A program made the position numbers and the translations under genes. Source: Candidatus Heritagella intestinalis (GTDB taxonomy: Bacteria; Bacillota; Clostridia; Oscillospirales; Acutalibacteraceae). From it: a DNA stretch of 64,000 nucleotides. Positions 44,299 to 50,716 of this stretch are shown in pieces (the stretch's first letter is position 1; every line of letters begins with the position of its first letter). The stretch is taken from assembly GCA_904420555.1 (NCBI GenBank), contig CAJFVO010000005.1, positions 90,241 through 154,240 on the forward strand. Direction: 5' to 3'. The notes under the pieces were generated by a model, which saw only the letters and a list, made by a program, of their open reading frames with translations, did not search any database and had not been told where the DNA came from.

Positions 44299-44397
44299 AT
44301 GTATGTTACTGATTCAGATCTGTTTCAGTTCTGCTTAGTGCTAATCGGTTTAGCTGGTTTGTTTATTGCAGCCGCTTCCAACATAAAAAAGAAATAG
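44299..44397 (+). CDS. Putative type I toxin, holin-like/Fst-like small hydrophobic peptide
   Basis: A 32-residue peptide: a short polar start (MYVTDSDLFQF), one membrane helix (CLVLIGLAGLFIAAAS) and a Lys-rich tail NIKKK. This matches the layout of Fst/holin-like toxins of Firmicutes type I toxin-antitoxin systems, which insert in the membrane and depolarise it. The ribosome site is sequestered in a hairpin, and the end of the gene lies in a bidirectional terminator faced by an antisense promoter. The family call is from architecture; no search was possible. Confidence 0.68.
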   Translation: MYVTDSDLFQFCLVLIGLAGLFIAAASNIKKK

Positions 44398-44433
44398 CCG
44401 CCCAACCCCTCGAAAAGTTGACGGCTATTTCTT
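44389..44433 (+). terminator. Bidirectional terminator shared by toxin and antisense RNA
   Basis: AAGAAATAGCCG (44389-44400) pairs with CGGCTATTTCTT (44422-44433). The stem overlaps the last toxin codons. On the minus strand it is followed by TTTTTT, on the plus strand by TATTTCTT within the stem. Confidence 0.75.
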
Positions 44434-44476
44434 AGCTAAAAACTGGAGGGCAAACCGTTGATGGATTGCCTTTTCT
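44389..44476 (-). ncRNA. Putative antisense antitoxin RNA
   Basis: A transcript of about 85-95 nt is predicted from the promoter at 44483-44510 to the shared terminator, complementary to the toxin mRNA 3' region. It would start with a hairpin (GGCAATCC/GGTTTGCC). The arrangement of converging transcripts sharing a bidirectional terminator is that of the par/fst type I systems. Both the start point and the existence of the RNA are predictions. Confidence 0.5.
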
Positions 44477-44482
44477 GTTTTT

Positions 44483-44510
44483 ATGATAACATTTTTTCTT
44501 GAAATGTCAA
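44483..44510 (-). promoter_or_regulatory. Strong promoter for antisense RNA
   Basis: Minus strand TTGACA (44505-44510), 16 bp, TATCAT (44483-44488). No protein gene follows on that strand before the shared terminator. Confidence 0.7.
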
Positions 44511-44547
44511 TCTTGCAAAGGAAACTCTATCAAAATCTTCAGCAATT

Positions 44548-44588
44548 AGTGATTTATCACTGACATTCTCTTCGTGTAAATGTTACAC
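44548..44588. promoter_or_regulatory. Two palindromes upstream of XRE gene (operator candidates)
   Basis: AGTGAT-TT-ATCACT (44548-44561) and GTGTAA-ATG-TTACAC (44574-44588) are perfect inverted repeats 12 bp apart, ending 36 nt before the regulator start. Autoregulatory operators of XRE proteins typically look like this. Confidence 0.5.
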
Positions 44589-44623
44589 TTTTTGCATAAA
44601 AATAAGTTTTTGGAGAAGTTTCT

Positions 44624-44865
44624 ATGGATATGTCTTATGCGTTAAAAAAACGGGTTTTAGAGTTATGCAAGGCAAAGGAAATCTCTATTGGCGAGCTTGC
44701 GAGGGTGTGCGGGATATCCTCATCGGGCCTTCGAAAAATTTTAAACGGAAAAAGCCGAGGACCTAAAATGATGACGATCAAAAAATGTGCGACGCTTTGG
44801 AAATCACCTTAGGGGAATTCTTCTCTACTCCGGAATTCGATGCACTAGAGCAAGAAATCCAGTGA
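44624..44865 (+). pseudogene. XRE-family HTH regulator, frameshifted in an A-tract
   Basis: The first 52 codons encode a Cro/CI-type helix-turn-helix (ISIGELARVCGISSSGLRKILNGKS). After TIKK, at the A6 tract 44780-44785, the frame changes and stops at 44812. One more A gives an uninterrupted frame to TGA 44865 with the normal family ending CDALEITLGEFFSTPEFDALEQEIQ. So the gene is broken by one base, is phase-variable, or contains a sequencing error. GGAG lies 8 nt before ATG 44624. It adjoins the toxin locus and has its own palindromic operators. Confidence 0.8.
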
Positions 44866-44890
44866 GGCCAGCGTAAACACAGCCAACAAA

Positions 44891-44938
44891 ACACCCCGCC
44901 GCCTTGGACAGTGCCGCTCCAAAGCAACGGGGTGTTTT
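44891..44938 (+). terminator. Bidirectional terminator
   Basis: ACACCCCG (44891-44898) pairs with CGGGGTGT (44928-44935) and T-tracts follow on both strands. It ends the XRE transcript and that of the convergent DUF1810 gene. Confidence 0.75.
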
Positions 44939-44951
44939 TCTGCTGGGGCCT

Positions 44952-45371
44952 TTACCGCAGGCCCATCCGTTCCAGGGTCCGACGGTCCGGCTTCCCGGCA
45001 AAATATTTTTTCAAAACCTGCCGGAACAGGGGCTCCTTGGTATCCGCCAAGGCAAACAGCGTCATGGACGCGCACAGCCTTTGGCTGTCTACAGGCCCAA
45101 AAATCTCCTCGGCGCTCTTTCCTTCCAGCCCCAGCAAAACCCTGGTGGCTTCCATCAGATGAACGCCCAACATGGGATGGTTTAAAAAGATTCGAGCCTC
45201 CCGCACATCCGAAAGGCTGTAATCCCGGGAGGTCTGCCCCAGGTCCTTGATCTGGGGAAACATAAACCACATCCACTGGCCTTCCCGCTTCCCCTGGCGA
45301 AGCTCCGCTAACGCCTGCCGGTAATTTTCCCTATGTGCTCTGACAAATCGGTCTAGATCTACATCCACCAT
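44952..45371 (-). CDS. DUF1810 family protein
   Basis: A 139-residue, mainly helical protein of the DUF1810 (calpastatin-like) family: DRFVRAHRENYRQALAELRQGKREGQWMWFMFPQIKDLG near the start and LFALADTKEPLFRQVLKKYFAGKPDRRTL near the end. No enzymatic role is established. A single gene, convergent with the XRE pseudogene. Confidence 0.88.
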   Translation of the reverse strand: MVDVDLDRFVRAHRENYRQALAELRQGKREGQWMWFMFPQIKDLGQTSRDYSLSDVREARIFLNHPMLGVHLMEATRVLLGLEGKSAEEIFGPVDSQRLCASMTLFALADTKEPLFRQVLKKYFAGKPDRRTLERMGLR

Positions 45372-45442
45372 ATGGGCCCTCCTTTCCTATGATAAAAAGA
45401 GCGGAGAATCAAGGCCTCCGCTCCAACAGATCTTCTATATCC

Positions 45443-46459
45443 TTACAGCAGAGTTACGCCTGCGGCTTCACAGGCCGCCCGGGTTCCGTCATCCCAAACA
45501 GACACCTGTACTTCGCCGATATGAGCCTTGCCCAGCAGCAGCATACACAGCCGGGATTGGCCGATACCGCCGCCAATGGTCAGGGGCAGGGTGCCATCCA
45601 GCACCATTTGATGGAAGGGGAACCGGCGGCGGTCATCACAGCCGGCCTTGGAAAGCTGGGCGTCCATGGTCCGGGCGTCTACCCGGATTCCCATGCTGGA
45701 AACCTCCATGGCCTCTCCCAGAATCTCGTTCCAGAACAGCAGGTCGCCGTTCATATGCCAGTCGTCATAGTCCGGAGCCCGGCCATCGTGACGGCGGCCG
45801 GAATGCATAGTATCCCCGATTTCCATGAGGAAGGTAGTCTTATGCTCCCGGACATACAGGTTTTCCCTCTCTTTGGGGCTCTTGTTGGGATACAAATCCT
45901 CCAGCTCCTGGGCGGTGACAAAGGAGATTTCCCGTTCCAGCACCGGCACGTGCAGGGAAGGATAGGATTCCCGGAGCATATCGGCGGTGGCGCAAATGGA
46001 CTCCACGATCTTTTGTACCGTCTCTTTCAGAAATTCGATATTCCGGCGGCCATCGGGGATAATGGCTTCCCAGTCCCACTGGTCCACATAAATGGAGTGG
46101 AGATTATCCATATCCTCGTCCCGGCGGATGGCGTTCATGTCCGTCACCAGGCCATAGCCCGGCGCAAAACCATAGCGGTACAGGGCATAGCGCTTCCACT
46201 TGGCCAGGGAATGGACAACCTGGGCGCAAGTACCGGTTTCCCGGATGTCAAAGGATACCGGACGCTCTACATTATTCAAATCATCGTTGAGGCCGGAGGA
46301 AGCATCCACGAATAAGGGGGCGGAGACGCGGGTCAGATTCAGGGCGTTTTCCAGATTCAGGATAAAATTCACCTTGATTTTGTCGATTGCCTGCTGGGTC
46401 TCAAAAAGGGTCAGCCCCTTAGCGGGGTCATACTGTGGGGGAATGATGGTCTGGCTCAT
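45443..46459 (-). CDS. asnA: Aspartate-ammonia ligase (asparagine synthetase A)
   Basis: A 338-residue class II aminoacyl-tRNA synthetase-like enzyme that makes asparagine from aspartate, ammonia and ATP. Landmarks are FETQQAIDKIKVNFILNLE, VQRPVSF-type (VERPVSFD), SIYVDQWDWE, and the ATP-site end GGGIGQSRLCMLLL. ATG 46459 is preferred over 46480. It is transcribed from a consensus promoter at 46580-46608 through a leader with a terminator-like hairpin. Confidence 0.95.
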   Translation of the reverse strand: MSQTIIPPQYDPAKGLTLFETQQAIDKIKVNFILNLENALNLTRVSAPLFVDASSGLNDDLNNVERPVSFDIRETGTCAQVVHSLAKWKRYALYRYGFAPGYGLVTDMNAIRRDEDMDNLHSIYVDQWDWEAIIPDGRRNIEFLKETVQKIVESICATADMLRESYPSLHVPVLEREISFVTAQELEDLYPNKSPKERENLYVREHKTTFLMEIGDTMHSGRRHDGRAPDYDDWHMNGDLLFWNEILGEAMEVSSMGIRVDARTMDAQLSKAGCDDRRRFPFHQMVLDGTLPLTIGGGIGQSRLCMLLLGKAHIGEVQVSVWDDGTRAACEAAGVTLL

Positions 46460-46535
46460 GGGAAACGTCCTTTCTTTCATGGAATCAGTAGGGTGCAGGA
46501 TTGGGAAAAGGTCCCTGCAAAATATACGCTTTGCA

Positions 46536-46569
46536 AAGAAAGGCGTTGCGGCAGACCCGCAGCGCCTTT
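46536..46569 (-). promoter_or_regulatory. Terminator-like hairpin in asnA leader
   Basis: On the minus strand AAAGGCG and TGCGG pair with CCGCA and CGCCTTT, with a single mismatch and a 5-nt loop, and CTTT follows. It begins 10-15 nt after the expected transcription start, about 80 nt before asnA. A further hairpin (GCAAA/TTTTGC) lies downstream and could compete. This could be an attenuator, or simply a block on read-through from sigF. No T-box sequence is present. Confidence 0.5.
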
Positions 46570-46579
46570 TCCATGAATT

Positions 46580-46608
46580 ATTATACGTTTTTCCAATAGC
46601 CTTGTCAA
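46580..46608 (-). promoter_or_regulatory. Consensus sigma-A promoter of asnA
   Basis: Minus strand TTGACA (46603-46608), exactly 17 bp, TATAAT (46580-46585): a perfect match. Confidence 0.92.
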
Positions 46609-46634
46609 GATAAACGATTTTACACTTTATCCTA

Positions 46635-47291
46635 TTACAACAGCGCCGAACGGAGAATTTGCAGGATTTTCTTTTCCCTCCGGCTTACCTGCACCTGGGT
46701 CATGCCAAGCTGCCGGGCCGTTTCACTCTGGGTACAGTGACCGAAATACCGGGTGGTGATGAGTTTCCGGTCCCGCTCCTCCAAGGTGTCCAGGGCCTGT
46801 TCCAGGGCCACCCGCTCGGAAACCGCCTCCTGGGGAGCCTCCTGGGCCACATCCCGCTGGGATTCCTCTTCCCCATCGTCCCCCACTGTCAGGGAAAGGG
46901 CCGGCAAACCGGCCTCCAGGGCCAGCGCCGCCTCTTCCACCGTTACCCCCAGGATTTCCGCCAGCTCACTGACAGCCGGTGTCCGGCCCTCCCGGGCGGC
47001 AAAGGATTCGGATTCCCGCCGGGCCTTCATGGATAATTCCCGCAGGCTCCGGGATACGGAAACCGTGGTATTCTCCCGGAACAGCCGCTTGATTTCCCCT
47101 AAAATCACCGGTACAGCATATGTAGAAAACCGCAGCCCCCGGCCTGCATCAAACCGGTCTGCCGCCTTTACCAACCCCACGCAGCCAGCCTGGAACAGGT
47201 CATCGTATTCAATGCCCCGTCCCCGGAACCGCTGGGCACAGGCATGGACCAGGCCGGTATTGCCGGCGATAAAGGCCTGCCGGTCATCCAT
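46635..47291 (-). CDS. sigF: Sporulation sigma factor SigF
   Basis: A 218-residue sigma factor with region 2 (LVHACAQRFRGRGIEYDDLFQAGCVGLVKAADRFDAGRGLRFSTYAVPVILGEIKR), region 3 and region 4 (ERDRKLITTRYFGHCTQSETARQLGMTQVQVSRREKKIL). It is the first forespore-specific sigma factor. The start ATG 47291 overlaps the end of spoIIAB by 8 nt. The third gene of the spoIIA operon, in the conserved order. Confidence 0.93.
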   Translation of the reverse strand: MDDRQAFIAGNTGLVHACAQRFRGRGIEYDDLFQAGCVGLVKAADRFDAGRGLRFSTYAVPVILGEIKRLFRENTTVSVSRSLRELSMKARRESESFAAREGRTPAVSELAEILGVTVEEAALALEAGLPALSLTVGDDGEEESQRDVAQEAPQEAVSERVALEQALDTLEERDRKLITTRYFGHCTQSETARQLGMTQVQVSRREKKILQILRSALL

Positions 47292-47727
47292 GTTCCCTGG
47301 CCCGGCGGAGCAGGTTCTTTTGCAGGGTGACAGTGGTGCCCTTTCCCGGCTGAGAGCGCACCGACACCTTGTCACAGAAGCTCTGCATGACGGCAAAACC
47401 CAAGCCGGCCCGCTCCTCGCCTCCGGTGGTATACAGGGGCTCCATGGCTTTCTCCACGTCCTCAATGCCCACGCCTTTATCCCGGATTTTTACCACGACT
47501 TTCCCGGTCTCATACAGCCGGGCGGTAATGGTGACCTTACCGATAGTCTCCCGGTAGCCGTGGACAATGGCGTTGGTGACGGCCTCCGAAACCGCCGTTT
47601 TCAAATCCGCCAGCTGGTCCAGGGTAGGGTCCAGCTGGGCGGCGAAGGCCGATACCACTGCCCGGGCAAAGCCCTCATTGGAAGAAACACTGGGAAAAGA
47701 GACAGACATTTCATTCATTGGTTTCAT
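47284..47727 (-). CDS. spoIIAB: Anti-sigma F factor/kinase SpoIIAB
   Basis: A 147-residue GHKL-fold protein kinase that binds SigF and phosphorylates SpoIIAA. ATP-site motifs are DLKTAVSEAVTNAIVHGY (N box), IRDKGVGIED (G1) and GLGFAVMQSFCD (G2). GGAGG precedes ATG 47727, which overlaps spoIIAA by 17 nt. Confidence 0.95.
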   Translation of the reverse strand: MKPMNEMSVSFPSVSSNEGFARAVVSAFAAQLDPTLDQLADLKTAVSEAVTNAIVHGYRETIGKVTITARLYETGKVVVKIRDKGVGIEDVEKAMEPLYTTGGEERAGLGFAVMQSFCDKVSVRSQPGKGTTVTLQKNLLRRAREHG

Positions 47728-48043
47728 GAGGTTCCCTCCTTTCGATAGCGACCAACCGGTCTAGGCCGGAAAGCCCTACCAGCTTTTCCACCTGAGGGGA
47801 GAGATTTTCCAAAATCACCCGGCCATGCCACATTTGCATGAGCCGGTGGCGGCCCAGAATCAGCCCCACCCCAGAACTGTCCATAAAAGGCACCTCAGAA
47901 AAATCCAGGCACAGGCGCAGGGGCTTCACTTTTTGTGCCGCACCGTCAATCTCCTCCCGGACAGACCGGGCGGTATGGTGGTCAATTTCACCGGTAATGC
48001 GGGCGGTTAACGTATCGTCCCGCAAAAGGAGCCGGACTCCCAT
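47711..48043 (-). CDS. spoIIAA: Anti-sigma F factor antagonist SpoIIAA
   Basis: A 110-residue STAS-domain protein. The phosphorylation site is MDSSGVG (Ser57 by alignment with Bacillus Ser58). The dephosphorylated form displaces SigF from SpoIIAB. The first gene of the operon; AGGAAAGG lies about 10 nt upstream. I could not see a clear sigma-H promoter in the 117-nt spacer 48044-48160. Confidence 0.94.
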   Translation of the reverse strand: MGVRLLLRDDTLTARITGEIDHHTARSVREEIDGAAQKVKPLRLCLDFSEVPFMDSSGVGLILGRHRLMQMWHGRVILENLSPQVEKLVGLSGLDRLVAIERREPHETNE

Positions 48044-48160
48044 AGCTGTTCACACCTTTCCTCTCTGCATTGGAGTTCCCCTCCACTATACCGGACAAGC
48101 CCCGCAAAATTACGGGAAAAAGGGAGATGCGTCTATCAATAGACCGATAGCATTTTTCCG

Positions 48161-49213
48161 TCAAGATGCGGCCTTGCCGAATTCCAGGCCCACGTCCCCC
48201 GACTTGCTGGAAACTGTCAGGGTTTCTGTGCCGCCGCCTCCCTGGACGGCTTGGGTTTCCTGTTCCGCGCCATTCAGCAAAATTTCCCCAGCACTGCACA
48301 GGGCCGTATAGGAAAAATCTGTTTCCGGCCGGGAGGTCCGGTAGAACACATCCCCGTATTGGCTCTCTATCGTACCGCCGCCCAGGTCTCCCTGGGCGGT
48401 AATCGCTCCATTTTGGCAAGAAATCTTCAAATTTCCGACAGTTGCCTCCTCCAGAGTCACATCCCCATAGAGGTCCTCTATCTGTACCGTATCAGCCGAA
48501 CAAGCAGAAGCAGCGAAGGTCCCCGAAGAGAGCTGGGCCGAAAGGGCCTGCGCTGTCACCTGCTCCAAAGAAACATCCCCATATTCGTCTGTCAGGGACA
48601 ACTGGCCAATCTCCCCGGAGGACAAATGGATATTCCCGGACTGGGCGGTAATCTCCGCCTCCTGGGCCGTCACATTCAAAAGGGAGATATCCCCGTAATC
48701 GTTATTGATTTCCAATCGATTGGCATTTAGATTTTCCAGGGCAAAGTCATCCCCACTGCCGGAAATGGAAACTGTCTCCAAAGGCGCTTCCGCCGGATAA
48801 TAGACCGTCACCTTGTGAGACTCACCCAGTAATTCCCAGAAAGGCAGATACAGCTGCAAATAGACATTGCCCTGTTCCCGGGGGAGGCGCTGGATGGTCA
48901 GCGTCCCGTTTTCCACCCGCCACTGGTAGGAATCCTGGCCCTGCCACTGCACGGAAAAGCCACAGTGGTCCGAGGGAACAAATTCCACTTGTGCGGAACC
49001 GGTTTCCAGCTCTACCCGGGAAAATTCTTCCGTTTCCGGCTGGTCGATGGCATGGGAAGCTGTCTGCTCCTCCCGGGTAATGGCGTGTATACCGGAAGCA
49101 TCCACTACCATCCCCGGTTCCGAACCAAGGGCAAACCCTACCGCTGAAAGAAGGATTCCGCAGGCTGTCAGGCCGCCCAGGACACTCCAAAAGACCCGAT
49201 TGCTCTTTTTCAT
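48161..49213 (-). CDS. DUF4097 family beta-helix-like protein
   Basis: A 350-residue protein with a signal anchor (residues ~8-28) and an extracytoplasmic repeat region in which turns ending in -DYGDISL, -EYGDVSLE, -LYGDVTLE and -QYGDVFY recur about every 20-40 residues, a parallel beta-helix type seen in DUF4097 adhesin-like proteins. It overlaps the DUF1700 gene by 4 nt. These proteins usually accompany PadR and DUF1700 genes in envelope-stress operons. Confidence 0.85.
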   Translation of the reverse strand: MKKSNRVFWSVLGGLTACGILLSAVGFALGSEPGMVVDASGIHAITREEQTASHAIDQPETEEFSRVELETGSAQVEFVPSDHCGFSVQWQGQDSYQWRVENGTLTIQRLPREQGNVYLQLYLPFWELLGESHKVTVYYPAEAPLETVSISGSGDDFALENLNANRLEINNDYGDISLLNVTAQEAEITAQSGNIHLSSGEIGQLSLTDEYGDVSLEQVTAQALSAQLSSGTFAASACSADTVQIEDLYGDVTLEEATVGNLKISCQNGAITAQGDLGGGTIESQYGDVFYRTSRPETDFSYTALCSAGEILLNGAEQETQAVQGGGGTETLTVSSKSGDVGLEFGKAAS

Positions 49214-49785
49214 TTGTTCTTCCTCCTTACCAAAACCTTCCCAGCAAATTTGGCCACACCGGAAAATCCCTTTTTACAGAGACAAACTGTAGCAAATACC
49301 AATGCCCCGCCAATACAGGCTACTATCAAGCCGATTCCCCCGAAGAACAGCCCCGTAGCCGGGGACGACACCAACAGCACCAGGGCACTTCCAAAGGTGA
49401 AGACCCCTGCCAGCACCAAGCTGGCCCCGGCACAACCAAAAGCCAGGATAATCGCCAACAAGACCACCACCATGGCCGCTGCCGTCACCAGCACTGCCAG
49501 AGCAACCGGCAGTGCAATGGGCGCGGCAAACAGAGCCGCCAGCACCATGCCCAATGTGTGCAGACCATTTTTGGCTCCGGAATCCTCCTGCCGCACGGCA
49601 TATTCTCCGATGATTCCCGCTGCTACCTGCTCCGGAGTCCCCAGCTGGGCGATAACTTCCGCCTCATGTTCGGGGCCGGCCTCTTCAAAAAATTCCTCGT
49701 AATACCGCAGGGCCGTTTCCCGTTCTTCCTTTGGCAGCCGCCGGAGGAGCCGCCCCAGGCGGTTGAGATATTCCGTCTTATTCAT
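49210..49785 (-). CDS. DUF1700 family membrane protein
   Basis: A 191-residue protein: a helical N-terminal domain (MNKTEYLNRLGRLLRRLPKEERETALRYYEEFFEEAG, typical of DUF1700) followed by four or five membrane helices. It lies between padR and the DUF4097 gene with overlaps on both sides. Its N-terminal domain probably interacts with the membrane regulator; the function is unknown. ATG 49785 is preferred over 49797. Confidence 0.86.
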   Translation of the reverse strand: MNKTEYLNRLGRLLRRLPKEERETALRYYEEFFEEAGPEHEAEVIAQLGTPEQVAAGIIGEYAVRQEDSGAKNGLHTLGMVLAALFAAPIALPVALAVLVTAAAMVVVLLAIILAFGCAGASLVLAGVFTFGSALVLLVSSPATGLFFGGIGLIVACIGGALVFATVCLCKKGFSGVAKFAGKVLVRRKNK

Positions 49786-50113
49786 CCTTGTCACCATTCC
49801 TTTCTGTATCCGTCAGCAAAATGGAATCAATGCCCGACCGGTAGGTCTTCCACTCCTCTCGGTACCAGGCGAGCTGCCGTTCCCCTTCCGGGGTGATTTG
49901 ATAGTACCGCCGGTTCCGCCCATCAAAGGGCTGGTCATAGGCCGTCAGAAACGCCTCCCGTTGGAGCCGCCGCAGTACCGGATACAATGTAGACTCGGAG
50001 ACCCCCAGCTTTTCTTTGATTTGCTGCGTCAGGGCATATCCGTAGGTGTCCCCTTTTGAAAGCACGGCCAGCACACAAGCGTCCAATAAAGCGGCACTGG
50101 TTGGAAACACCAT
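49778..50113 (-). CDS. PadR family transcriptional regulator
   Basis: A 111-residue PadR winged-helix repressor: LLDACVLAVLSKGDTYGYALTQQIKEKLGVSESTLYPVLRRLQREAFL, then GRNRRYYQITPEGERQLAWYREEW. AAAGGAGG precedes ATG 50113. It leads the padR-DUF1700-DUF4097 operon and is probably autoregulated through the palindrome at 50158-50184. Confidence 0.92.
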   Translation of the reverse strand: MVFPTSAALLDACVLAVLSKGDTYGYALTQQIKEKLGVSESTLYPVLRRLQREAFLTAYDQPFDGRNRRYYQITPEGERQLAWYREEWKTYRSGIDSILLTDTERNGDKDE

Positions 50114-50157
50114 TTCCTCACCTCCTTTATGCGTTAACCACCGCATTTACGAATCTG

Positions 50158-50191
50158 ACAATATTATATTTCGTATAATATTGTTTGTCAA
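50158..50191 (-). promoter_or_regulatory. Consensus promoter overlapping perfect PadR operator
   Basis: Minus strand TTGACA (50186-50191), 17 bp, TATAAT (50163-50168). An 11-bp perfect inverted repeat, ACAATATTATA-TTTCG-TATAATATTGT (50158-50184), covers the spacer and the -10 box. A bound repressor would block polymerase directly. Confidence 0.85.
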
Positions 50192-50355
50192 CACTCCTCT
50201 CCTAATTTTCAAAATAAAATTGTAAAAGGAAAGCCATCCGCTGGGCCGCGGATGGCAAAAAAGAGGAAATCGTGGAGCCAATCCCAGCTTTACAGCATAA
50301 CGCTGCCGTTTCTGGGAAAAATAGGGTAACTTTATCAGAGAAAGGATGGCTCGCA

Positions 50356-50712
50356 GTGGAATATCTCAAAGCCTTTCTGGTAGGGGGCGCCCTGTGCCTC
50401 ATCGGGCAGCTCCTCATCGACAAAACAAAATTGACCCCCGCCCGCATCCTGGTGGGATACGTCACAGCGGGGGTCATCCTCACAGCCGTGGGGCTGTATG
50501 AACCTTTAGTAGAGTGGGCTGGGGCCGGGGCCACGGTGCCTCTCAGCGGCTTCGGCTACTCTTTGGCCAAAGGGGTGGAACAGGCTGTTCTGGAAAACGG
50601 ATTCCTGGGGGCCTTTATGGGAGGCGTCACTGCCTGCGCCGCCGGGGTGGCGGCCGCTGTATTCTTCGCTTTACTGGCAGCATTGATTTCTAAGCCCCGG
50701 AATAAGTCCTGA
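50356..50712 (+). CDS. spoVAE: Stage V sporulation protein AE
   Basis: A 118-residue membrane protein: EYLKAFLVGGALCLIGQLLIDKTKLTPARILVGYV, then four helices, the SpoVAE (AEb) form. It belongs to the SpoVA channel that moves dipicolinic acid into the forespore and out at germination. The start is GTG 50356, 9 nt after AAAGGA. The usual partners spoVAC and spoVAD are not adjacent. It converges with the large helicase gene 4 nt away. Confidence 0.85.
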   Translation: MEYLKAFLVGGALCLIGQLLIDKTKLTPARILVGYVTAGVILTAVGLYEPLVEWAGAGATVPLSGFGYSLAKGVEQAVLENGFLGAFMGGVTACAAGVAAAVFFALLAALISKPRNKS

Positions 50713-50716
50713 TATT

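Noticed and set aside
44100..44870. Prophage or integrated element suggested by the XRE regulator
   Set aside because: No integrase, structural or lysis genes and no att-like duplication nearby; the flanking genes are chromosomal housekeeping genes.
44845..45276. Open frame overlapping the DUF1810 gene in another frame
   Set aside because: The DUF1810 frame has clear family residues and a start with ribosome site; the overlapping frame has neither.
46460..46600. T-box riboswitch upstream of asnA
   Set aside because: No AGGGTGGNACCGCG-type T-box sequence or specifier stem; only simple hairpins are present.
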